From positions 25,019-89,018 of the forward strand of contig JAXDBU010000043.1 in NCBI GenBank assembly GCA_034678485.1: a stretch of DNA of 64,000 nucleotides. The letters are read 5' to 3'. Under the pieces are notes generated by a model. The model had not been told where the DNA came from and did no database searches. It worked only from the letters and a program-made list of their open reading frames with translations. Shown here piece after piece: positions 40,738 through 48,153 of the stretch. A program made the translations under genes and the position numbers. The stretch is from PLanc-01 sp034678485. Its GTDB lineage: Bacteria; Planctomycetota; Phycisphaerae; Sedimentisphaerales; Anaerobacaceae. Positions within the stretch are counted from its first letter, which is position 1. Each line of letters opens with the position of its first letter.

Positions 40738-40925
40738 GGCCGCAAAACGCGGTTTCGCCGTCCTCTCCCCCTTGGTCTTGCGGTGCTCTGCAAGGCAATC
40801 GTTGCCATTCATATCATATCGGGTTGGATGACGGAGATATGGGGGATTCCTACTTGGCGACCGAACCCGCAGCGGCCACAATGTCTGTGTCGTGGCAAGC
40901 CCTGGAAGCTCTGTTGAGGTTGGCT

Positions 40926-41384
40926 ATGAAGGCCCGATGGCTATTGCCGGTGCTTGGGCTGCTTCTCGCAGGTTGCTCGCGGGAACACGTGTGCGGGGTC
41001 GGCCTGTCGCTCGGCAAGTTCGAGCGCGGGCTCTGGTACGACCACGACATCCGGCAGTACGATGAGCACGGATTCGGCATCAAGTTGGATCTCGTCGCGG
41101 GCAACATGCTCCGGCCCCTCAAGAGTCCGTTCCATGGCGAGAATCCCTGGCGCGGCGGCAAGCACTGCGGCGTGCTGCGATGTCCGATGATCGGGCCGTT
41201 CCTGTCGATCGCCCTCGGGCCATACGGGATGTACGTCGGCCTCAAGACCTACGAGGTGACGACGGCACACGCCGGCCAAGACCGGTATGGCACGTGGATC
41301 AGGCCCGAAGAGGTCCCGCCGGAAGGCAAGACCTACGTCTACCTGTGCCCGTCCGCGTCGATCCGCCGGACGAGGTGGAAGTGA
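40926..41384 (+). CDS. Predicted lipoprotein, unknown function (152 aa)
   Basis: ATG 40926 opens MKARWLLPVLGLLLAGCSRE, a typical lipoprotein signal with lipobox LAGC. The mature part contains FERGLWYDHDIRQYDEHGFG, two Cys residues in HCGVLRCPM and a hydrophobic patch PFLSIALGPYGMYVGLKTYEV. I do not recognise the family. It stands alone between the tRNA pair and the PEP-CTERM gene. Confidence 0.65.
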   Translation: MKARWLLPVLGLLLAGCSREHVCGVGLSLGKFERGLWYDHDIRQYDEHGFGIKLDLVAGNMLRPLKSPFHGENPWRGGKHCGVLRCPMIGPFLSIALGPYGMYVGLKTYEVTTAHAGQDRYGTWIRPEEVPPEGKTYVYLCPSASIRRTRWK

Positions 41385-41505
41385 CATCCCACCCCCGGAG
41401 AAAGCGAGATTGCGTAGCATCGCGATTTTTTTGCGTGAGCGACCTATAATATCCGGTGTCGTGCCCCGTCAATGCCTGCAAGCTCATGCAACCCATGCAA
41501 AGCTA

Positions 41506-41533
41506 TTGACAACACCGCTCAGCGTGATATAAT
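41506..41533 (+). promoter_or_regulatory. Perfect-consensus sigma70 promoter of the PEP-CTERM-like gene
   Basis: TTGACA (41506-41511), 16-nt spacer, TATAAT (41528-41533). Expected leader to ATG 41668 is about 125 nt. Confidence 0.8.
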
Positions 41534-41605
41534 GCTATTCGGTATGGGCACGAACTCCAGGGGAGATCGTGCAGGACTGGGGGAAGACAGGTCGTTCTTC
41601 ACCAC

Positions 41606-41642
41606 GAAGCGTTTCGAGCGTTTCGAGCGTTTCGAATTCGCA
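41606..41642 (+). repeat. Tandem 'gcgtttcgagc' repeat in the leader
   Basis: Three tandem copies of a GCGTTTCGA-type 10-mer unit lie in the predicted 5' leader of the PEP-CTERM-like gene, ending about 25 nt before the start codon. Confidence 0.6.
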
Positions 41643-41667
41643 TCAAACTGACCTGAGGAGGTTGGGT

Positions 41668-42333
41668 ATGGTTCGTTCCAGAGTAGTCCTATGTGCGATT
41701 TGTGTCGTCACGGCCGCAATGGCCCTTGCAACACCAGCTCAGGCGGGTGACACGTTCTTCACCGAAGAGCTGTCCTTGGGCAATGGCCTGACCGCCATAA
41801 CCGAATGGAACAAGGCAGGTACGAAGCTCAGTTGGGAGGTGAGCTACGTCGAGGATCTGGATCTCTGGCATTATGAGTACAAGCTGACGGTGGCCGGATC
41901 GCCCGCGATCAGCCACCTTATCATCGAGGCCTCCGCGAGCTTCAGGGATGAGAACCTTCTCTCGCCGAGCGCCAGTTGGGAGATTGGCACCTACGATTCG
42001 TCCGTGGGCCAGAGCAATCCCTTCATGCCCGATTCTGCATACGGGATCAAGTTCGCGGCCACCGGGACGGAGTACACGGTGAGCTTCTACTCCGACCGTG
42101 CCCCGGTCTGGGGCGACTTCTACGCCAAGGGCGGCAACGACTCCGCGGTCTTCAACACAGGGTTCACCGCGGGCGACACCGACCCGACGGGCGCGGCCGG
42201 CGACGACAGTCTGGCGTACCACATCCTCGTCCCCGACACGGTGTCCACGCACGTTCCGGTGCCCGGTGCGATGCTGCTCAGCGGGCTGGGGACAGGCGTG
42301 GTCACGTGGCTCCGCCGACGTCGGACGATCTGA
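41668..42333 (+). CDS. PEP-CTERM-like secreted protein (221 aa)
   Basis: ATG 41668 follows GAGGAGG. Signal peptide: LCAICVVTAAMALATPAQAG. The C-terminus has the PEP-CTERM tripartite layout: VPVPGAMLLSG (variant of VPEPG), a hydrophobic segment LLSGLGTGVVTWL and a basic end RRRRTI. Such proteins are cut and anchored by exosortase; no exosortase gene is in view. The mature part is a Ser/Thr/Gly-rich beta domain with no known function. It has its own consensus promoter. Confidence 0.78.
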   Translation: MVRSRVVLCAICVVTAAMALATPAQAGDTFFTEELSLGNGLTAITEWNKAGTKLSWEVSYVEDLDLWHYEYKLTVAGSPAISHLIIEASASFRDENLLSPSASWEIGTYDSSVGQSNPFMPDSAYGIKFAATGTEYTVSFYSDRAPVWGDFYAKGGNDSAVFNTGFTAGDTDPTGAAGDDSLAYHILVPDTVSTHVPVPGAMLLSGLGTGVVTWLRRRRTI

Positions 42334-42433
42334 CCGACCACTGCGCAGCCAGCTCAATACCCCTGTGCCAATACAGCAGAGGAAAAACGCACCCGGTGCC
42401 GGGATTGTCTCCGTAGGACCACCAAACGCCTCT

Positions 42434-42943
42434 GGGCCCTATACAGGCGTGATTTTCCCGCTTTTCTGAGGCGGGAATTGACAAAAAGGCTCGAAATGCC
42501 CTGAGAACTTGCGTATCAAAGGGATTGACACAAAGATCCTTTTCATCCGCAAGGAGGCATTTCAAGTGAACAAAACCCCACCACAAAGGCTGCGACGACG
42601 CACGCAGAGAATCGGACGAAGACTGCGGCCACGGCAATGGGAACCCCAGGATCGGCCCATGTTCGGCGCCACGAACATTCATTATGAGATGGCCGAACGC
42701 ACGCGAGGATTCGCCTATGGCGGCTTGGGGGTCATGCACCGGCTGGCCCAACAAACGGGACTGGTCGCCGCCCTCGACGAGGGGTTGCACCTGCTCAAAC
42801 GGCATCTGCCGTACCACGAGTCGGATCACGTGCTGAACCTCGCCTACAACCTTCTGTGCCACGGGGAGTGCTTGGAAGATCTCGAGCGCCTCCGCAACGA
42901 TGAGGTGTATCTGGATGCCTTGGGCGCCCAGCGGAAATCAGAA
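42434..42943 (+). mobile_element. IS1380-type insertion sequence remnant, left end
   Basis: A GGGCCCTATACAG start, followed by a TTCCCGC/GCGGGAA hairpin, leads into a transposase N-terminus that breaks off at about 42940. The right part of the element is absent. Confidence 0.55.
42566..42940 (+). pseudogene. IS1380-family transposase, N-terminal fragment
   Basis: Reading from GTG 42566 (VNKTPPQRLRRRTQR), the frame shows the IS1380 N-terminal region: YEMAERTRGFAYGGLGVMHR, GLVAALDEGLHLLKRHLPYH, ESDHVLNLAYNLLCHGECL and LRNDEVYLDALGAQR. The sequence then loses homology, where a full transposase continues for over 300 residues with its DDE domain. So only about a quarter is left and it must be inactive. 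Confidence 0.72.
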
Positions 42944-43186
42944 AGTGGGCATCCGCATCGGCCAGGAAGCTCGGCGAATCTCCCTTCAGGGCTACACCTG
43001 CGAGGGCTGTCCCACAGGCGTAGAGGACCTGCGCGCTGTTGAGGACAGGTCCCGCTGACACCAAGCGGAGGAGGGTCTTGTCATACAGTTGGCTCAGTCC
43101 GGCCCCTGCTGGATTCTCGAATCGAGTTCGTCGGTCCGCCAGAGGCTACTGGAATTGTGCCGGCCAATAACTCCTTCTCGTAGTGG

Positions 43187-45943
43187 CTATTCCTTGACGA
43201 CGCGGAATCCGGTGTACTCCGCATCAGCGTGAGGTCGGCCATCCCGTGTCTCTCTTGGCTGATTAGCACTGCGCCCGCTACGAACGGGCTTGCCATCCTT
43301 GGCAATCGTCCATTCCGCCACGTTGCCGCCAAGGTCGAAGACCGGTTCTTTACCTACGCCGGCAAACGTACCAACTGGTTTGAGCAATACTCCTGTGCCG
43401 GCGCACACAACGCTCGCTCGCAACTTGGCGGCATCCTCCGGATTGGGCGCGTAGCCGGACCAGTGATCGAGTGTGTTCTCCTCGGTATCATGGGCTTCAT
43501 AGAGCTTCTCGGTCTCGTCGGCGTCTGGCAGCCGCCACTTCTCACCGGTCAATTGGCTGAGCCACTTGCAATAGTCCCGAGCCTGCTCGGATGTGATGCC
43601 GCTCGCCGGATACTCCTCGCGGCCCACCGGTACGGCATAGCCTGTATCGAACTGAGCGAATTGTGCTCGCGTGACTTCAAAACGCCCGAGTTTGATGCCT
43701 TCGAACTCGACTGCCTCCGGAACCAGCATGCCATTCACCACAACGCCCAGACGGCCCTTGTCGTTTCTGGCCTTCGCCCGTGCAACGAGGGCCGCCAGGG
43801 GCGAGCCTTCCCTGAGCCAGGGCTCATCTGGCTTGGCGGTCCCGTAGAGATAGCGGTCGAACCACGCAAGCTCCTCATCCACCTTGCGCCTCATGCAAGA
43901 GAGCTTCCTTAAGCCGTGCTCTTCGCCGGGTAACGTAACAAAACGAACCGGAGCCTTCGTACGCTGCTGCATTGCGCGGAACTGCATCCAGCCATGATGA
44001 ATCGGTACGGACGTGTCCGCGTCACCGTGAAAGATGATCAAGGGCGTGCGTATGCGGTCGGCTTGATAGTAAGGCGCGTTAGCCATATAGACCGCCGGGT
44101 TCTCCCATGGCATTGCGCCGAAGTAGTAGTCATTGAACGACTGGCCGAATGACGTCACCGACATATCGGCCACCCACTCGAAACCACCGGCGCCGGAACC
44201 GGCGGCCCGGTAGCGAGTTGGGTTGTGTGTGAGAAGCGCAAGTGTGAGGATGGCCCCGTTGGACCAACCCAGTGTGCCGACTTGGCCCGCGTCCACCAAA
44301 CCACGTTCAATGAGCGCATCGACGCCCGTTTCGATGTCCTCGACGGGCAGTTGGTAGTACTTCCCGCCGCCGGCAATGGACTCCGCGAAATCGAGGCCGT
44401 AGTTGGAACTGCCATGATAATTCACGCGCAGCACGAACGCCCCCCGTTGGCAGTGGAGTTGGATCGGGTATCCCCAACGGTCACCCCAAGCGTCCAAGTC
44501 TACACCAAAAGGACCGCCATGGATCATCAGCACAAGCGGGTGGCGCTGGCCGGGCTTGTAGACGTGAGGATAATGCAGGAGACCCTCGACATTCTCATCT
44601 CGCGCGCCCTTCCAGCGGACGATCTGCACGTCCGCTTTTGGCTTGTCCTTCCAGTCGTCGTTCAGTGTGGTGATCGGCACCGCGTCCACCACCTTCGCGC
44701 CTTCAAGTCTCGCGGCGAACAACTGCGGCGGTGTGCTGGCTGTGGTGCGGATGAAGTGAAGGTAGTTTGTCTTCGCAAGAGACGTGACTTCCACGCCGAA
44801 CAAGCTGTCCGCCAAAGTGCCCTCAAGCCACCGCCGCCTCCACTTCTCGCCATCGCGTGTGAAGCGTGCCGGTTTTACCCGCGCGCCGTCGGCAAGGAGC
44901 GTGACGAAACCATCCGGCGTAGCACTCAAGTATGCGCCACTGGCATACCACGTTGTCTCTGAGGCAAGGCCGTGGGGCCAATCGAGGGGAACTTGGCTCT
45001 CTTTTGCATCGTCCACGTCGAACCGCCACAACTCGGTCACGGTGGCCCAGAGGTACTTCGGGTGCGTCGTAAAGGCATTCGCGACGTAGAACCCCCGGCT
45101 GTCCGGCGACCACTTGACGTCCAGCAAATAGAAGCGGTGATCCGTGAAGATGGGCTTACGTTCGCCATTTCGCAGGTCGGTGAGGAAGTACTGTGGACGA
45201 ATCGCGTTATCGTATTCAAAACGCAGGCTCCGGCTGTGGAACGTGACGGCGTAATTGCCGTCGGGAGAGACGAATAGATCGCTGATTCGGTCGGTGTTGG
45301 TGCTAGCGCGGGTGATCTTCTTCGATTTGACTTCGATTTCAAAGAGACGCACGGGGGGCTCATTTGCCTCGTCTTCGATGACCTTCGATGCGTCCTTCTT
45401 CTCTTTCTGTTTCCGTTCCCGCTCGCTGGGAGACTCCTGGGCAATGAACACGATGTGATTCGGGTCTCGCCAGCCAAAGTCCTTCACGGCCCGCTCCAAC
45501 TCAGTGAGAGGATACGGCTCACCGTACTCCAGCAGCCAGATTTGGTTCTTTGGGTCATCTCCGTCACCGCCGTCCGGCGTGCCCTTGCTCTTTGGCAGCG
45601 GGCGCGCACTCAGGAAGGCAATCTTGCTTCCATCGGGCGAGAACTTGGGCCGTGTGCAACTGTCCTTGCCGCGTGTCAGTCGAACCGCCTCAGTGCCCGG
45701 TCCCGGCCCGGTGCGGAACAGGTGAGAGACATATTCGTCCTGGTCCTTGTCCGGTGCGGATTTCTCCCAGACGACGACACGCGCGTCAGATGGTGAGACG
45801 GTGAAATGCCTGATCTTCTCCGTGGCCACGAGATCGTCGCTGGACCATTCATCGCCGAAGGCTGTGAGCGGAATGGTCAGAGTCAACAGTAGGCAGCCTG
45901 ACGTAAGGCGGATTCCCAGGGTCGGTGTCGTCGGCATTCTCAT
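43187..45943 (-). CDS. S9 prolyl-oligopeptidase-type peptidase fused to an FGE-like domain
   Basis: 918 residues with a signal peptide (LTSGCLLLTLTIPLTAFG). Residues ~35-430 form a WD/PD40-type beta-propeller (FSPDGSKIAFLS, VSPDGNYAVTFHS). Residues ~440-710 are the S9 alpha/beta-hydrolase with a full triad: Ser561 in LGWSNGAI, Asp643 in GDADTSVP and His676 in GEEHGL. Residues ~735-918 are a sulfatase-modifying-factor/FGE-like domain: GRFEVTRAQFAQF, EKWRLPDADETEKLYEA, LGGNVAEWT, TGFRVVKE. The peptidase likely acts outside the cytoplasmic membrane; in such fusions the FGE fold may bind rather than catalyse. AAGGAG precedes ATG 45943. Confidence 0.92.
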   Translation of the reverse strand: MRMPTTPTLGIRLTSGCLLLTLTIPLTAFGDEWSSDDLVATEKIRHFTVSPSDARVVVWEKSAPDKDQDEYVSHLFRTGPGPGTEAVRLTRGKDSCTRPKFSPDGSKIAFLSARPLPKSKGTPDGGDGDDPKNQIWLLEYGEPYPLTELERAVKDFGWRDPNHIVFIAQESPSERERKQKEKKDASKVIEDEANEPPVRLFEIEVKSKKITRASTNTDRISDLFVSPDGNYAVTFHSRSLRFEYDNAIRPQYFLTDLRNGERKPIFTDHRFYLLDVKWSPDSRGFYVANAFTTHPKYLWATVTELWRFDVDDAKESQVPLDWPHGLASETTWYASGAYLSATPDGFVTLLADGARVKPARFTRDGEKWRRRWLEGTLADSLFGVEVTSLAKTNYLHFIRTTASTPPQLFAARLEGAKVVDAVPITTLNDDWKDKPKADVQIVRWKGARDENVEGLLHYPHVYKPGQRHPLVLMIHGGPFGVDLDAWGDRWGYPIQLHCQRGAFVLRVNYHGSSNYGLDFAESIAGGGKYYQLPVEDIETGVDALIERGLVDAGQVGTLGWSNGAILTLALLTHNPTRYRAAGSGAGGFEWVADMSVTSFGQSFNDYYFGAMPWENPAVYMANAPYYQADRIRTPLIIFHGDADTSVPIHHGWMQFRAMQQRTKAPVRFVTLPGEEHGLRKLSCMRRKVDEELAWFDRYLYGTAKPDEPWLREGSPLAALVARAKARNDKGRLGVVVNGMLVPEAVEFEGIKLGRFEVTRAQFAQFDTGYAVPVGREEYPASGITSEQARDYCKWLSQLTGEKWRLPDADETEKLYEAHDTEENTLDHWSGYAPNPEDAAKLRASVVCAGTGVLLKPVGTFAGVGKEPVFDLGGNVAEWTIAKDGKPVRSGRSANQPRETRDGRPHADAEYTGFRVVKE

Positions 45944-47203
45944 AGCTTGGCTCCTTACCCCTGCACGGAGAACGGCTAATTGTTCCTGGCTTTCTCATGT
46001 TGCGACGGCTCCCGTCAGATTCACACAGCTACCGGCGTGCCATTCTACCTGATCCTGAACCGCCGAGACACAAGTATCCGCCTGAAACCGTTGGGGAGGA
46101 CGCTCAGGCAGCCTCTCCGCATACGAATGTGCGTGCCGACCCACTTCACCACGAATCGCTCTTCGCTCCCCTCAAACGAGCCGTCGCAGTTGTCGGAAGC
46201 GGGATGCAACTGCTATCGTCGTACTCGTGGGCATCATAGCCAGATTCATTCCCCCAAATGGCAAGGTCAAGGGAGCCGAACCTCCATCCGCTGCAAGGTC
46301 GCGCGCCAGCCGCTTCGCTCGAAGCTGGCACGGACCTTGCTGCCGCTCCTTGCGGTCCGGCTCCCTTTGCCGACCATAACGCCGGTCGCCTGCATGGGCG
46401 CTGGATTGACGCCGACCAGCCCCAGGATAACCACCCGGAGCACGGCAGCCACCAGAACTGCCCGTTTTGCACTGGACCAGATGGCCAGGTCCGCATGAGA
46501 TGTATCCGCATTCAGAAAATTCGGCCGCTGCCCCGCCGGAGTCAATCCCTTCAAAGCCAGTCCGACAGCCACGGTGAACTGGCCATCGAGCTTGGTCCCT
46601 TCTGGCGGGCATCCGACCGATGTCCACCACGTTTGAGAATAGGCAGGACTATGACGCGGCCTTGGAGAACCATGCCTGCCGGGTTCGCACCTTGGAGGAA
46701 CTGGCCGAGCAGGTTGTTTCGGATCGGTTTGAGCTGTTTCCGAACGGGCCGGCGGCATCGGCTCCGGCGCCGCCGGCTGCGTGACGACGGCTTGATAGAC
46801 TGATCGAACAGGGGTTCTGGCTCAGACAGGGCCTCTGCCTTTGGGGGACCTTGGGGCGATACGGACCCGTTCGGCGAGGCGGCTGGTCACGGGCCGGACA
46901 AGGGAGGCTGGCCGGGAGCAAGCCCCCAATCCGGGATGACCGGGCACAGACAGGACCACGGCCATTTCTCACCCCAGAACCGGGGCGGCTATGAATCACC
47001 ACATTCCACCAAACGTGGCTCCTGTATTCTGAGTTGTCACGCTCTGGGAATCCCCCGGTAGATCCGAGGGTTACCTCTGTTACGTACACTGGGACAGTAC
47101 CTGTGCCCCAGGTGTCATGCGTGTTGCGCAAAATTACCATGACCTTAGCGCATAATTGCCTTTTGACATCTCACCACGACGGGTACCATTTTAGTATATT
47201 CTA
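45944..47203. other. About 1.26 kb without a convincing gene
   Basis: Overlapping frames on both strands have unnatural composition. The region lies between the S9 peptidase promoter side and a degenerate IS, and probably consists of decayed mobile DNA. The only frame with protein-like composition is the 54-codon one at 46620-46784. Confidence 0.4.
46620..46784 (+). CDS. Doubtful 54-residue frame
   Basis: ATG 46620 to TGA 46784 encodes a peptide with an acidic helical core (DYDAALENHACRVRTLEELA, then EQVVSDRFELF) and a Pro/Ala tail. No Shine-Dalgarno is seen. It may be the C-terminal end of a decayed gene or a small accessory protein. Confidence 0.25.
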   Translation: MSTTFENRQDYDAALENHACRVRTLEELAEQVVSDRFELFPNGPAASAPAPPAA

Positions 47204-48108
47204 GTGACCCTTCGCACTTTTCGCTCGGGTGATACGGATGTGGGATGAACAAAAAGACGCCAACCTTCCAAGTGTGTTAAAAGACGTACAGACGAAAGGT
47301 TGGCATGGATACGATGAGTTCAATACCCACATGGATGAATTTGGTTCAGTTGTTCTGCGCTGCGTTTACAGCGCCAGGGGCGGAGATCTTCGTGGCCCTG
47401 GTCAGCGGCTGGGTCCTGTGTACCGGCCGACGCACCATCACCGGCATCCTGCCGTTTGCCGATCCCGACGGCCGGCGTGCGCACGACGCCTTTCACCGCT
47501 TTTTTCCCGATGCCCGCTGGGAGATGCATGCCCTCTGGAAGCCGCCGGCGATCCTGCTGGTCAAGCTCTTCGCCGCCTCGGGCACTATCGAGTTGGACCT
47601 GGACGATACGCTGTTCCATCGTTGCGGGCGGAAGGTCGATGGGGCCGGCGGGTGGCGCGATCCGGCGGGCAAGCAGCGAGACGACTTCTTCTTCACCACC
47701 GACCTGTCGCTGACGGGCGAGCACGTGATCGGAGGGTTCGCCGGCTGCTGGAGTATCGAGGATACGTTCAAGAACACCAAGCAGTTCCTCGGCGGCCAGC
47801 AACCCCAGACGTACAAGGGGCAAGGTCCCGAGCGCGCCGTGATGCTCAGCCTGTGGCTCGGTTCGCTGTTGTGGCTGTGGTTCCTCCAACAGCCCACGCG
47901 TACCCACAAGGTCGCCGGCCCGGCTTGGTACCCCGGCAAGATGCGTTCGAGTTTCCAGGACGCGCCGGCGGCGTTGCGGCGGCACCTATGGAGCCAACGA
48001 ATAGAGACCACGTGCGGCACATCGCTCGGACACTGCAAGAATCTCGTCGTCTTTATGGACGCTGTATCCAGGGCCGCATAGACCCGAATCAAAAGTGCGA
48101 AAGTTCAC
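47204..48108 (+). mobile_element. Internally deleted DDE insertion sequence with terminal inverted repeats
   Basis: The ends are imperfect 26-bp inverted repeats: 47204-47229 (GTGACCCTTCGCACTTTT...) and the complement of 48083-48108 (GTGAACTTTCGCACTTTT...), about 19-20 matches. The element is 905 bp and contains a shortened transposase gene. I see no convincing target-site duplication. Confidence 0.65.
47305..48081 (+). pseudogene. DDE transposase with internal deletion
   Basis: A continuous 258-codon frame. The N-terminal half (LVSGWVLCTGRRTITGIL, FHRFFPDARWEM, then GTIELDLDDTLFHRCGRKV with the first catalytic Asp) fits IS4/IS701-like DDE transposases. After GGWRDPAG it jumps to QRDDFFFTTD and WSIEDTFKNTKQFLGG, which carries the final catalytic Glu. 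The ~150 residues between, with the second Asp, are gone, yet the frame is preserved. The protein is therefore expected to be inactive. Confidence 0.7.
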
Positions 48109-48153
48109 ACGCAACCCGCAATTACAACCATCATAATGTCAGGAGGAAGGATC

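Noticed and set aside
41606..41642. CRISPR-like array
   Set aside because: Only three short tandem units without spacers; no cas genes in the window.
42795..43064. 89-codon minus-strand frame (NSAQVLYACGTALAGVALKG) next to the IS1380 remnant
   Set aside because: It looks somewhat protein-like but has no RBS and overlaps the transposase fragment; not enough to call a gene.
46146..46803. Overlapping 120-180 codon frames on both strands
   Set aside because: Compositions rich in Arg, Gly and Cys with no motifs or RBS; typical of GC-rich noncoding DNA.
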